DNA of 64,000 nt from an uncultured Prevotellaceae bacterium (GCA_902769705.1 CACXPX010000012.1:1-64000), one strand, 5' to 3'. Shown: positions 22,800-32,409, counted from the stretch's first letter. Numbers and translations are program-made. The notes: a model not told the origin generated them from the letters alone.

Positions 22800-25505
22800 A
22801 TGTCACGCCATAAAATCAGAAAAGACACCCTGCGCAGCCTTTCGAAAAAGCTTATAGGCTTGCGCCAATCGTGGAAAATCATTCAAGAGACGCGCCGCCG
22901 CACCCGTAAACAGTGGCCGCGTATAGGACTGCGCAAGCGGTTGCCGCTGTTCGTAATTCTGCTTGTGGTCAGCATACATGCCGACGCACAGGTGTCGTTC
23001 GGCCGCGCCACCGACTTCAACGCCGATTGGCGGTTTGCCCTCGTGGGCACCGACTGGCGTGCTCCACAGGCTGGCAATCCCGCTGTGGATGCTGTTGCCA
23101 AAGGACTGCCCGTGAGTTCGGCCGACAAGCAGCGCACCACATCCGTTTTCGATTGGTCGGCATTTGACGACACTGCGGCCCGACAGTCTGGTTTTGATGA
23201 CTCGCGTTGGCGCCGACTCACGCTGCCCCACGATTGGTCGGTGGAGCATCCTATGTCGCCCGACCTCTTTTCTTGTACGGGTTATTTGCCCGGTGGCGTG
23301 GGCTGGTATCGCAAGCATTTTACTCTCGACGGTAGTCATTCAGCCTCCAACCACTTCTATATTTATTTCGAGGGAGTTTACAACCGTGCCGAGGTCTATC
23401 TCAATGGTCATCTGCTCGGCATGCGTCCTAACGGCTATGCGTCGGTGCTCTACGATATGACACCCTATCTCAATCGCGTGGGCGAGAACGTGATTGCCGT
23501 GCGTGTGGACCATTCTCGGCAGGCTGACTCGCGCTGGTATACAGGTAGTGGCATCTATCGCCCCGTGTGGCTCATCGAGGCAGCACCCGTGCATCTCGCA
23601 CAGTGGGGTAGCGCTTGGCGGCTAAAGCAGATGAATGCTGGTTCCGCCACCGTGGAGGTTGACGTGGAAACTGTTGCCGAGAGCGATGCTGACAAGACTT
23701 CGAAGCTGAAGGCTGACGTCGCGATTCGCGACGCCATGGGTCGTCAAGTGGCAAAAGGACAGACGGTTGTCGTCCCAGGTGAGCGCCGCACGTTGACGCT
23801 GAAGATACAGAAGCCCGTGAAGTGGGATATCGGCAGCGGCTACCTCTATTCCGTCGAGACTCTGCTGCGTGATGCACGGTCGGGTCAGACTGTAGACAGC
23901 AGCTTGATGCGAATGGGACTGCGTACGCTCGACTTTTCGCCCGACAAAGGTTTTTCCATTAACGGACGCAATGTGAAGGTGAAGGGTGTATGCTTGCACC
24001 ACGATGCCGGAGTGCTCGGTTCGGTGGTACCGCGCGACGTGTGGGAGCGGCGGCTCAAGAATCTGCAGGACATCGGCGTGAACGCCATTCGCATGAGCCA
24101 TAACCCGCAGGCGCCCGTGGTCTACGATCTCTGCGATTCGTTGGGCTTGCTCGTCATGGACGAGGCGAGCGACGAATGGGAGTTCCCTAAGCGCAAGTGG
24201 CTGAAAGGTTGGAATCAGGGTGACCCCGGCTATGAGGGCACATACGACTTCTTCGAAGAATGGATAGAGCGCGACGTGGCCGACATGGTGCGCCGCGACC
24301 GCAACCACCCCAGCGTCTTCCTTTGGTCAATCGGAAACGAGGTGGACTATCCCAACGACCCCTATACCCATCCCGTGCTCGACGGCTCGAGCATCACCCA
24401 ACCCATGTATGGCGGCTATAAGCCCGGACAACCCGAGGCAGACCGCATCGGGCGCATCGCTCAACGACTGACGAAGGTGGTTCGACAGATCGACCAAAGC
24501 CGTCCTACAACGGGAGCGCTCGCCGGTGTTGTGATGTCGAACCAGACAGCCTATCCCGATGCTGTGGACGTGGTGGGTTACAACTACACCGAGAGCCGTT
24601 ACGACGAAGACCACAAGACATATCCCAAGCGTGTGATCTATGGATCTGAGAACCGTCATGACCTTGAAGCCTGGAAAGCTGTCACCGACCGGCCATTCAT
24701 CTTTGGACAGTTCCTTTGGACCGGTATCGACTACTTGGGCGAAAGTGGTGCGTGGCCTGCACGAGGCTCTTCGGCCGGATTGCTCGACCTCAAGGGAGAT
24801 CGCAAGGCGCAAGGATGGTGGCGTGCCTCTTTGTGGAGCGACAAACCCATGTGCTACATTGGCACCATGCCTGTGCAGTCGCGTGGTGGGGCAAACGGTA
24901 CCCGCCGCCGCGCTATGGATCAGCGTGTGTCCATCTACGGTCCAGCCGTGTGGAACTATACCGATGGCCAGCGCATTCGTGTGGTGTGCGCCACCAATCA
25001 GCAGTACGCCCGACTGATGCTCAACGGCGAGGAGGTGGGCGAAACGACAGAGAAAGACCCCACCACGGGACTCATCTGGTGGGACGTGCCCTATAAAGAC
25101 GGTGTGTTGCGCGCCGAAGCACTCGACGGGCAAGGTCGCGTCAACGCTTCCTACGAGATACAGACCACTGGCAAGCCCGCAGCCCTGAGGCTCACTACCG
25201 ACAAGACGACGCTCGGCGGTCGCGGTAGAGTGGCGCACGTCATCATCGAAGTGGTCGACGACGAAGGCCGTGTGGTTTCATTGGCAGATAACGAAGTCAC
25301 CGTGCGTATCAATGGCGAAGGTCGTCTGCTGGGGCTCGAAGGTGGCGACATGAGCGACACGAGCAACTTGCGCGACAACCGCCAGCGTGTGGTGCGCGGC
25401 CGACTGCTCGCCTATGTGGAGTCGACCGAGTCTGTCGGCGAGATAGTCGTCAGCGCCACGTCACCCCTCCTCGGGCAGGCGCTGTTGGAGATGAAAGTAG
25501 AATAA
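22800..25505 (+). CDS. Glycoside hydrolase family 2 (beta-galactosidase-like)
   Basis: 901 residues with the GH2 order: sugar-binding jelly roll (HDWSVEHPM, GGVGWYRKHF), immunoglobulin-like domain, then a TIM barrel (RNVKVKGVCLHHDAG, NAIRMSHNPQ). The acid/base Glu514 is in WSIGNEVDYP, and the likely nucleophile Glu617 is in YGSENRHD. A C-terminal Big/DUF4982-type domain follows. It hydrolyses beta-linked galactosides or related sugars in the periplasm. The signal peptide core (LFVILLVVSIHADA) is preceded by an odd, very basic 45-residue extension; an internal TTG at 22936 would give a normal signal peptide. Confidence 0.9.
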   Translation: MSRHKIRKDTLRSLSKKLIGLRQSWKIIQETRRRTRKQWPRIGLRKRLPLFVILLVVSIHADAQVSFGRATDFNADWRFALVGTDWRAPQAGNPAVDAVAKGLPVSSADKQRTTSVFDWSAFDDTAARQSGFDDSRWRRLTLPHDWSVEHPMSPDLFSCTGYLPGGVGWYRKHFTLDGSHSASNHFYIYFEGVYNRAEVYLNGHLLGMRPNGYASVLYDMTPYLNRVGENVIAVRVDHSRQADSRWYTGSGIYRPVWLIEAAPVHLAQWGSAWRLKQMNAGSATVEVDVETVAESDADKTSKLKADVAIRDAMGRQVAKGQTVVVPGERRTLTLKIQKPVKWDIGSGYLYSVETLLRDARSGQTVDSSLMRMGLRTLDFSPDKGFSINGRNVKVKGVCLHHDAGVLGSVVPRDVWERRLKNLQDIGVNAIRMSHNPQAPVVYDLCDSLGLLVMDEASDEWEFPKRKWLKGWNQGDPGYEGTYDFFEEWIERDVADMVRRDRNHPSVFLWSIGNEVDYPNDPYTHPVLDGSSITQPMYGGYKPGQPEADRIGRIAQRLTKVVRQIDQSRPTTGALAGVVMSNQTAYPDAVDVVGYNYTESRYDEDHKTYPKRVIYGSENRHDLEAWKAVTDRPFIFGQFLWTGIDYLGESGAWPARGSSAGLLDLKGDRKAQGWWRASLWSDKPMCYIGTMPVQSRGGANGTRRRAMDQRVSIYGPAVWNYTDGQRIRVVCATNQQYARLMLNGEEVGETTEKDPTTGLIWWDVPYKDGVLRAEALDGQGRVNASYEIQTTGKPAALRLTTDKTTLGGRGRVAHVIIEVVDDEGRVVSLADNEVTVRINGEGRLLGLEGGDMSDTSNLRDNRQRVVRGRLLAYVESTESVGEIVVSATSPLLGQALLEMKVE

Positions 25506-25531
25506 AAATCAGAAATACAACTATTTAACTG

Positions 25532-26323
25532 ATGAAAAAAACAGTATTATTGATGGCTTTGGCCGCCTTTCTCGTCGTGCTGGTAGCATGTGGAGACAAA
25601 CAAGCCAACCAGCAGTCCGCCATTGCTGGAGAGAAAACCGAAGCAAACGCAACTGATACGGCAACCAACTCCGAAACCGATCCATTAGACGCTGAATACG
25701 CTGAGGGCGCAAACGACGGCGAGGTTGTGTTGGACATCGCCAGCAAGTGGGATTCGAAGCCGTTGAAGAACATTGTCACCGAAGACATCTTCGACGTCGA
25801 GCGTTTTGCCTATGTTTTTGCTGATGAATATTCTGATTTCAAGCCCAATAAAGTTATTTGCGAATATCTTGACTCGCCCGAGGAGTTCAAAAAGAAGGAG
25901 TCTCTCTTCGGCGTGCGTAGCCTGAAAAAGAACGGATATCTCGAATGTTCAGCCCAAACGGAGGTTTCTTGGGGCACCACGTGCTGCTATTGGAAACGCA
26001 AGAATGGTCACGCCCTTGTGGCTTTCTGGCTGGAGCGAGGGCATGAGGGCGAAGACGAACTCAGCGAGACGGCTTTGGCTTTCTACGATTTCAATCCGGA
26101 AACCGACACCATGACGCCCGAGCCAGCCTTGTGCAAGATAGTGGAAGATATCGCGCGCAACTATGACGCCTATCTCATCAAACTGCCGGAAGAGGGTAAA
26201 GACATTAACCTCTATTGCTTGACGTATAACAAAGCGAAGGAGTATTACGAAAGCACTCCCTACCTCTTGCGTTGGAATGGAAACGACTTCAAGGCCGAAA
26301 AGGTCAAGGAGGAGGACATCTAA
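25532..26323 (+). CDS. Lipoprotein of unknown function
   Basis: 263 residues. Lipoprotein signal peptide MKKTVLLMALAAFLVVLVAC with the modified Cys at 20, then an Ala/Thr/Asn/Glu-rich linker to about residue 55. The mature domain is acidic with no recognisable motif. It starts 26 bases after the GH2 stop and may be co-transcribed. It is followed by a strong bidirectional terminator. Confidence 0.75.
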   Translation: MKKTVLLMALAAFLVVLVACGDKQANQQSAIAGEKTEANATDTATNSETDPLDAEYAEGANDGEVVLDIASKWDSKPLKNIVTEDIFDVERFAYVFADEYSDFKPNKVICEYLDSPEEFKKKESLFGVRSLKKNGYLECSAQTEVSWGTTCCYWKRKNGHALVAFWLERGHEGEDELSETALAFYDFNPETDTMTPEPALCKIVEDIARNYDAYLIKLPEEGKDINLYCLTYNKAKEYYESTPYLLRWNGNDFKAEKVKEEDI

Positions 26324-26430
26324 TATAGCGTGAGATGTTTTAGGACAGGTTGACCTATTGGTGTAGTTTTTCCCTAATAGTTTTTATTTCCCAACTTTAT
26401 CATCCCTGCCGATAGTTCTATCTGTAACAC

Positions 26431-26476
26431 AAAAAAGAGGCTGTGTTGGAAAAAGTTATCCAGCACAGCCTCCTTT
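26431..26476. terminator. Bidirectional terminator
   Basis: AAAAAAGAGGCTGTG...CACAGCCTCCTTTT forms a 9-bp GC-rich stem flanked by an A-run and a T-run, between convergent genes ending at 26323 and 26502. Confidence 0.85.
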
Positions 26477-26501
26477 TGTATAGGGAGGAGTCGTCTCTTG
26501 T

Positions 26502-29500
26502 TTACAGTTTCCCGAGGATGGCGTTGCAGATGAGCGTGAGGTCAGTGACATCGTATCTGCTGTCTTCGTTCATGTCGGCGTTCTCGAGGATGATGCCGTC
26601 TGAGGTCTTCCCCAGAATGTAGTTTACGAGGAGGGTAATGTCCTTAATGTCGATAAGTCCGTCGCCGTTTACATCGCCTTTTATTCCGCCCGTGCTGATG
26701 GGAATGCGGTCGGGCTGAGTGGCAGCGCCAACGTTGAAGTAGGCATAGCCAGCCTTCACGGTGGCGTCAGCGGTGGGCACGAAGGCGCTTCCATCGTTGT
26801 CCATTACGTATGCGTTGGCGAGGGTCTTGTCGAGCGATGTGCCGATAAACTGGTAGTCAGTTGTGACGGTGGTGCTCGTGGTAGTGGGCATCACCTTGGT
26901 TGCTGTTGCGCTGAAAGTCAGGTTCTTGTCTTTCAGGTCGCTGGGCACGCCAATGACGTAAGGTTGGTTGGCCACCCATTTTTCCACGTCGCTGAAAGCC
27001 ACTTCGCCACCGCACACTCCCTTGAACTCGCGCAGCCAAAAGTCGTTGTCGCTAGTGTCAGAGGCGTGGCGCCAGTCTATGGGTTGGTTGTCGGCATTGG
27101 TCACTTGCTGTACGGCGAAGGGTAATGCTATGGTGCTCCATCCCTTCGTTCCGTCGCAGGCGAGGGCTAGTGTGCGGGTGTATGTCGTGGTGCCTTCCAC
27201 CATCACGGTGCGTGGGAAGAAGAAGTTGTAACCGTCTTGCAACACGATGTTGGCGGCCTTGTAGCCTTTCACCACGTTCTTTCCGCTGAGAGCGACGGGG
27301 GTGGTGGCGTTGGCACCGATAATGTAAAGGGTGTTGGGGTTGCTGTTAGGCGTGACGGTGACATCGGTAAGCGGGATTTCATCCAGTTCGATAGCAACGA
27401 CGTTGTCCCCTACGGTGATGTCGCTTGTGGGAGTTCTAACGGTGCGTTGCCCGTCGGCGGTCCATGTGACAATACCAGCCTTGACGGTGTAAGCACCCTG
27501 ATTATAATACCTTGTGTTATCATCGGTACTTTCAGAAACTCTCACAATAATTTCATCGCCAATAGCTGCTTGGCAACTGATAGGTAACGTGAAGGTCGCA
27601 CCGGCTGGAATAGAGACGCTTTTCAGTTCATCGTATATGGCGTAATAGCCAGGTTTCAAATCGCCTTTAGATTTTAGCAACTGGATTTTAAGATAGTTGT
27701 TGTAGTCGGTGGTGGTGGCGTTCTTCAGCGTCACCGAGCCTTCGAACAGCGTGCCGTAGATGTTGCCATCCACAAGATTCTTCACTTCCTCAGACACTTT
27801 TGTCAGTTCAGGTATCTCGGGCAGGCCCTCCAGTGTCAAGTTGCCCGAGTAGAGCGGATTGCTGCCGCTGCCAGCAATCTCGATTTGGTGGTTGCCAACG
27901 GTTGCGCTGAAGGCAAACGTCACGTAGTCTTCATCGCCCGGAGCGAGGTAGATTCCCTCGTAGGCCACCGGATTACCGTCGCAGTACAAGTAGAGTATAC
28001 CGTCGTAGTTCACCTCACCGGTGTTCTTCACATACGCATTCAGTTTCATTTGGTTGGCGCTGCAACGGTCTTGTTCCACTTTGACCAGCTCAATCTGCTT
28101 CACTTTCTCCTCTTCTGGTATGACAACCTTTTTGGCTGTTAAGATTCCGTTGCTGATATCAACTGTGATGTAATGATGGTCAGACCCTATGCTGGGGTTC
28201 CATTCATCGGTGCCAGTAGGGCGGTCGATACCTTTCATGACGTAGGTGCCGTCGGCGAGGTTCGTTCCGAAGCCATTGAGACTTGCTGTAAGAGAATAAG
28301 TAGAGCCTGGATCATTAAGATTAGTGAAGATAGTAAAAACATCCACCAACTCTTCATTTTGGAACAGTCCTAAGCCCACGTCGTAAGCGTTTTCATCATT
28401 GATTTGTCTGAAGGAGTACGCTATGGACACATTATGGAAACCCCATTGGAAACTGTAGTTGTCCGTCATCTCACCGCTCTCGAGTTCGTTTAAATTACTG
28501 TCTACCAAACTGAAGTTTGAGTTCTCTATTCCCGAAATTGGAACTTCTTCCTCGTCGCCGCTCTCGAAGGCGTCATCGACCACAGTAGGGCTGATGCCCA
28601 CAATTGCCGACTGGTAGAGCGAATAGCCACCGTTGCCGCTGCTTCCGCCGGTGCCTTGAGAATTGGGATTGAGCGCTTGCAGACGGAAGTAGCCGTCGGA
28701 GAGTCCGCCCCATCCCCAGTTGATGTGGTACAGGCCGTTGCCGTCATATCCATCGCAGATAAAGGCGTGTCCGCTTCCCGACGAGGTGCTGGCGCTATAG
28801 ATGACAGGTCGTTGATGGAGTAACTCATGGTATATGCGTTCGTCCCACTCGGCTGGTGTGCAGTCCGAGCGGTAAATCTCAGTGGCATCGTTAGCATAAC
28901 CGAAATAGTTTTTCAGTGCATTGGGAATCCGTGATGAGCTGGCACTTGAAGTTCCTGTGCCATAGCCCATTTGCACGGCATGTCCGCAATAGACGTTTAG
29001 TGTGGCCACAGCATTTTTTTGTGCATCGCTTTCGGCACCATATTCGGTGTAAGTCGGTTGCATGTTGCCCCAATCGAAGGTGGTGGCGGGCAGTGCGTTG
29101 TATGTTTTGTAAGCGGGAATGGCTGTTGTTGCGCTTTGCGGCCATTTGTGATAATACATCACCTGTGCCAAGGCTGTTGCCACACATCCCGTTACGGCTT
29201 GCTGGCCGTCGGTGGTAAAGCATTGTAGGTTGTAGGGTGTGCGCTGATTCCAGACGGAGGAGATAAGAGGCGCGATGACCTGACGGGCAGGCTCATCCAA
29301 CTCGCCGGAGGCAGCTGAACGCGACTTGTTCAGTCCTTTCTCGCGAGCATAGCTGATTTCCTGCTTATAGCCGTCGAGCAGTTCTTGCATGCTTGCGGGG
29401 ATGTTTTCCGAGTCGAAGGTGCCGCTGTCAGAATAGCCGAGAATCTGCTCAGTGGCATCATCGCCCGACACAATAACGAAGCCTCCTTGCTCGGAGTTGT

Positions 29501-29720
29501 TGAATACGTAGTAGAATGCGTTGGCCGACGGTGCCGTCTTTCTTCTCGAGGAGGTGGGGCGTGCCTGATAGGTGAGTGAAAGACCGTTAGAGTTCTTCAT
29601 TCCACGTTTGGCCATGAACGACTCGGCCGCCTGCTGAGCCGCCGATTTCGTAACGGGATCAGCCGTCGCACCTGCTGCAAAGCACAGCAGAAGCGCAATG
29701 ATAAAAGATGTTTTTTTCAT
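26502..29720 (-). CDS. Secreted C10 (streptopain/interpain-like) cysteine protease with dockerin-like tail
   Basis: 1072 residues from the ATG at 29720 (MKKTSFIIALLLCFAAGATA, signal peptide); the longer frame to 29804 adds a non-signal N-tail and is rejected. An inhibitory Spi-type propeptide (AAESFMAKRG...GGFVIVSGDD) is followed by the C10 core. The nucleophile Cys179 is in VTGCVATALAQVMYYHKWP and His318 in GSGHAFICDGY, with the HINWGWGG motif after it. Several beta-sandwich domains follow, and two dockerin-type motifs (GDVNGDGLIDIKDI and DMNEDSRYDVTDL) close the protein. Related Prevotella enzymes degrade host haemoproteins and complement; the target here is unknown. Confidence 0.92.
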   Translation of the reverse strand: MKKTSFIIALLLCFAAGATADPVTKSAAQQAAESFMAKRGMKNSNGLSLTYQARPTSSRRKTAPSANAFYYVFNNSEQGGFVIVSGDDATEQILGYSDSGTFDSENIPASMQELLDGYKQEISYAREKGLNKSRSAASGELDEPARQVIAPLISSVWNQRTPYNLQCFTTDGQQAVTGCVATALAQVMYYHKWPQSATTAIPAYKTYNALPATTFDWGNMQPTYTEYGAESDAQKNAVATLNVYCGHAVQMGYGTGTSSASSSRIPNALKNYFGYANDATEIYRSDCTPAEWDERIYHELLHQRPVIYSASTSSGSGHAFICDGYDGNGLYHINWGWGGLSDGYFRLQALNPNSQGTGGSSGNGGYSLYQSAIVGISPTVVDDAFESGDEEEVPISGIENSNFSLVDSNLNELESGEMTDNYSFQWGFHNVSIAYSFRQINDENAYDVGLGLFQNEELVDVFTIFTNLNDPGSTYSLTASLNGFGTNLADGTYVMKGIDRPTGTDEWNPSIGSDHHYITVDISNGILTAKKVVIPEEEKVKQIELVKVEQDRCSANQMKLNAYVKNTGEVNYDGILYLYCDGNPVAYEGIYLAPGDEDYVTFAFSATVGNHQIEIAGSGSNPLYSGNLTLEGLPEIPELTKVSEEVKNLVDGNIYGTLFEGSVTLKNATTTDYNNYLKIQLLKSKGDLKPGYYAIYDELKSVSIPAGATFTLPISCQAAIGDEIIVRVSESTDDNTRYYNQGAYTVKAGIVTWTADGQRTVRTPTSDITVGDNVVAIELDEIPLTDVTVTPNSNPNTLYIIGANATTPVALSGKNVVKGYKAANIVLQDGYNFFFPRTVMVEGTTTYTRTLALACDGTKGWSTIALPFAVQQVTNADNQPIDWRHASDTSDNDFWLREFKGVCGGEVAFSDVEKWVANQPYVIGVPSDLKDKNLTFSATATKVMPTTTSTTVTTDYQFIGTSLDKTLANAYVMDNDGSAFVPTADATVKAGYAYFNVGAATQPDRIPISTGGIKGDVNGDGLIDIKDITLLVNYILGKTSDGIILENADMNEDSRYDVTDLTLICNAILGKL

Positions 29721-29765
29721 ATAACAATCAGCATTACTGATAGATAGTAGATTCTTTTCCGGCGC

Positions 29766-29773
29766 CAAAATTA
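29766..29773 (-). promoter_or_regulatory. -7 box of the C10 protease gene
   Basis: TAATTTTG on the minus strand, 45 bases upstream of the ATG at 29720. It lies within the longer frame and so supports the shorter start. Confidence 0.5.
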
Positions 29774-30048
29774 CTATTATTTTTCGTCTCAGAGCGTAAA
29801 TCATCGAATAAATTGTGCTTTCTTAACGGAAAAAACACCCAAATGTGGACTGCTCTTCGATTGTTTGTCATATACTGTACCATTATTGTATTATTTGAGG
29901 GTTGGTTTTGTCAATTGAATCACTTTAAACGCAAAGAAGTTGCATTCTGTAATTGTGTGCGCACACAATTTCGTTGATTTAGGTCAAGAAACGTGGCTTT
30001 TTTTGTAAAAAATGACCGTTTGGTATTGACAGAAGCTGAAAAAGGCAT

Positions 30049-30056
30049 TACCTTTG
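30049..30056 (+). promoter_or_regulatory. -7 box in a gene-free region
   Basis: TACCTTTG, preceded 18 bp upstream by TTGAC (30026-30030). No protein-coding gene follows on this strand for more than 2 kb. Confidence 0.5.
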
Positions 30057-30062
30057 CATCGT

Positions 30063-30528
30063 CGTTCAGAGATAGATGCGAATCTTGACCACCGACGACA
30101 CACCGTGTTGAATGATAAAAGGTTTGAGAGATTGACAACAACGTCACAGGCAAAAACATGGTATAAAAAATAGAGAACATAGAAGTAAAGGTTTTTTTAT
30201 AAATAAGTTTAGGTTTTTAGTTATTGTTTTAAGTTTCATTTAATAGGTTTTTCTTCAAGCAGGTATCGGCCAAGCGAGGTAAAGAGAACTACTTGTTTCA
30301 GGACAAAAGGTAAATAAGAAAGTTTCAGGACAACAGGCGACGTGCAACGCGTACGGCGCTGATGAGACAAGGAGACCGCCGTGAGGCGCGATCCTTTGGC
30401 GGAGGGGGATGAAGAACCCTATACAAAAGGTTATCGCAAAAGATCCCATACCCACCGCAGGTGCCGAGAATGGTGCCAACAATATACAAAGAGGGAAGTC
30501 ATCCAACGAATCGGGTGCTTCCCTCTTT
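30063..30528 (+). ncRNA. Candidate untranslated or leader-like transcript
   Basis: The region runs from a TACCTTTG promoter to a perfect 11-bp terminator stem. It contains two copies of GTTTCAGGACAA(A/C)AGG (about 30295 and 30322) and several GC-rich complementary segments (30335-30410), in contrast to the AT-rich surroundings. No ORF has convincing protein character. The best is a 45-codon frame at 30409 (MKNPIQKVIAKDP...) with a GGAGG upstream, but it runs through the terminator hairpin. It could be a small RNA or the remnant of a leader. Confidence 0.35.
30488..30528 (+). terminator. Perfect 11-bp hairpin
   Basis: AAAGAGGGAAG (30488-30498) and CTTCCCTCTTT (30518-30528) are exact inverse complements around a 19-base loop. 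Confidence 0.65.
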
Positions 30529-30720
30529 GCGTTTGTGATGCGTTAGTTGGATGGTGGCGGGCAGACAAAATGAAACCTCTTCCCACCCTCTCGGGCGAGA
30601 AGAGGCCAACCTTAAAAAACTTGTGACGCTGACCTTGCGGCCTTTGTCACTACCTATTAATACACACGATTTTAAAACTCTATGATATAAAGGAATTACA
30701 GTATGAATGTGTATAAAATT

Positions 30721-30941
30721 TTAAGTTCTCTGTGAGCGCTTCTCTTCAGAGTTTTTTCTTATGATATATCCATTATGTGTATTGCCTGAATGAGAGTAGA
30801 CGTGTCCGTATACGCTGCATGAGCCCTTGCTATTATGCCGGGCAGTGCGTTCTGCGAATGCGGAAACAGTCGTTGATGTCAAGAGCCTATAGGGTCATGG
30901 TATTTACCTTTTCGTTATAGTTGTTTGTTTTCTCAAGGTAG
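30721..30941 (-). ncRNA. Candidate small transcript or 53-codon ORF
   Basis: A minus-strand -7 box TATCTTTG (30955-30948) points away from the APH gene, whose 3' end is at 31017, and so has no known gene. Downstream lies a frame from a TTG at 30882 to TAA at 30721 whose translation (LTSTTVSAFAERTARHNSKG...) is not obviously biased as protein. The CTCTG/CAGAG hairpin at 30728-30751 closes the region. Either a small RNA or a small protein gene is possible. Confidence 0.3.
30728..30757 (+). terminator. Rho-independent terminator
   Basis: CTCTG-T-GAG / TCTC-TT-CAGAG stem followed by TTTTTT on the plus strand. Confidence 0.6.
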
Positions 30942-31016
30942 ATGGTGCAAAGATAGTTTTTTTTCTTGAAACTTCCAAATATTTTGCAACAATTCTTATT
31001 CCAACTCGTTGTTGTG

Positions 31017-32171
31017 CTATATTTTAGCGACAAAGCGGGCGAGGGCATCTTGTTCGCGTTTCACGATGTGATAGAGTTGCATCTGGTTGCGGGCTCGGTC
31101 GAGGTTGTGCGACGGTCGGTCGCAGCGCCAGTAGTGGTCGCCAGAGAGGTAGTCCCAAAGGAATCGCACGGCCTGCATGAAGGGGAAGAGTGCAACGGCG
31201 TAGGGTAGGTTGTCGCGCTCTACGGGCGTGAGGAACGAGCGTGTGGCGCGGACATATCCTTCGGTGAAAGCTTCGAAGATGTCGCTTCTGAACTGTACGT
31301 GGCTGAGGTCAGGGTCGTCTTCGGCTGTGGCGTTGGCAGCAGAGCGCAGGAAGTCGCCGTAGTCGCTGAAGATGAAACTGGGCATTACGGTGTCGAGGTC
31401 GATGACGCAGAGCACTCGTCCTTGCTCGTCGAAGAGGATGTTGTTCACTTTGGTGTCGCAGTGGCAAGCGCGCTTGGGCAGTTGCCCATCTCGGTAGAGT
31501 TGTTCGGCGAGCGTCATATGAGGAGCGTCGGCGCGTATGTCGTCAAGCATACGCTGCACGGCGTCTTCGCTGACTCGTCCAGCAGGGTCTTTAGCCACCA
31601 CCTCGTTGAGTTGCCGCAAGCGGAACTCCAGGTTGTGGAAGTCGGGGATAGTTTCCACGAGTGGGGTAGGGAGGTCGGCAAGCAACGACTGGAACTCTCC
31701 GAATGCCTCTCCGGCGTGTCGGCTGTTGGGTGCGTCAACGGTTTCCTTGCTGACCGACCGCGGGATAAAGACGCAAAGTCGCCAAAAGGTGGATGTGTCG
31801 CCCGACACCTGAGGCCATTCGAGAAGTAGGGGAGAGGTCTTTGAGCGACGGAAACCCTCAGCGTCGATTTTGCCTCCTTGAGACGCTTTCACGAATTGCA
31901 GCACACGGCGGTCGATGTCATCAGCACCTTGCTCTTCGAGTTTGCGACGTATGTGTGTGGTAACAGCATCGATGTTGTCCATCAAGGCGTTGGGGTCGTT
32001 GAAGACGTTGGTGTTGATGCGTTGCAGCACGTAGTCGGGTGCGTCAGCTTCGGTGGTTTTCACGAGGAAGGTGTCGTTGATGAGTCCGTTGCCCAGCGGA
32101 CGGATGGAGTCGATGGTGCCTTGCGTGTCGAAACGTCCGACGATAGCTCTCAGTTGTTCGGAATTCTTCAT
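31017..32171 (-). CDS. Aminoglycoside phosphotransferase-fold kinase, NahK-like
   Basis: 384 residues. The APH/choline-kinase fold is shown by the N-lobe RPLGNGLINDTFLV, the catalytic loop ACHCDTKVNNILFD (catalytic Asp after His-Cys) and the metal-binding CVIDLDTVMPS. The length and the GNGLINDTF opening resemble N-acetylhexosamine 1-kinase (NahK) rather than antibiotic-modifying enzymes, so it probably phosphorylates a small molecule such as an amino sugar in the cytosol. The specific substrate is an inference. It is monocistronic, with a TATCTTTG box at 32232-32225. Confidence 0.8.
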   Translation of the reverse strand: MKNSEQLRAIVGRFDTQGTIDSIRPLGNGLINDTFLVKTTEADAPDYVLQRINTNVFNDPNALMDNIDAVTTHIRRKLEEQGADDIDRRVLQFVKASQGGKIDAEGFRRSKTSPLLLEWPQVSGDTSTFWRLCVFIPRSVSKETVDAPNSRHAGEAFGEFQSLLADLPTPLVETIPDFHNLEFRLRQLNEVVAKDPAGRVSEDAVQRMLDDIRADAPHMTLAEQLYRDGQLPKRACHCDTKVNNILFDEQGRVLCVIDLDTVMPSFIFSDYGDFLRSAANATAEDDPDLSHVQFRSDIFEAFTEGYVRATRSFLTPVERDNLPYAVALFPFMQAVRFLWDYLSGDHYWRCDRPSHNLDRARNQMQLYHIVKREQDALARFVAKI

Positions 32172-32224
32172 GGTCAGTTGCTTGTTTTTCCCTTTGTAAA
32201 TGTTAGTAGTTGATTGATTTGCTG

Positions 32225-32232
32225 CAAAGATA
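32225..32232 (-). promoter_or_regulatory. -7 box of the APH-fold kinase gene
   Basis: TATCTTTG on the minus strand, 53 bases before the start at 32171. Confidence 0.55.
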
Positions 32233-32328
32233 ATGATTTTATTTGTGGAAACGGGCGTTGAAAAGTAAAAAAAGTTTAATAACTTGTTGCTTTTCCATCA
32301 AATGAGAGCATATTGTTGAAAAATTTGT

Positions 32329-32336
32329 TATCTTTG
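32329..32336 (+). promoter_or_regulatory. -7 box of the DUF805 gene
   Basis: TATCTTTG, 73 bases before the ATG at 32410. Confidence 0.55.
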
Positions 32337-32409
32337 TTGCGTTCTTTTATAGCGAATACTATCGTTAGCCTGAAGAACCTGATTATTAACCAATAAAAAA
32401 ATCGAAAAA

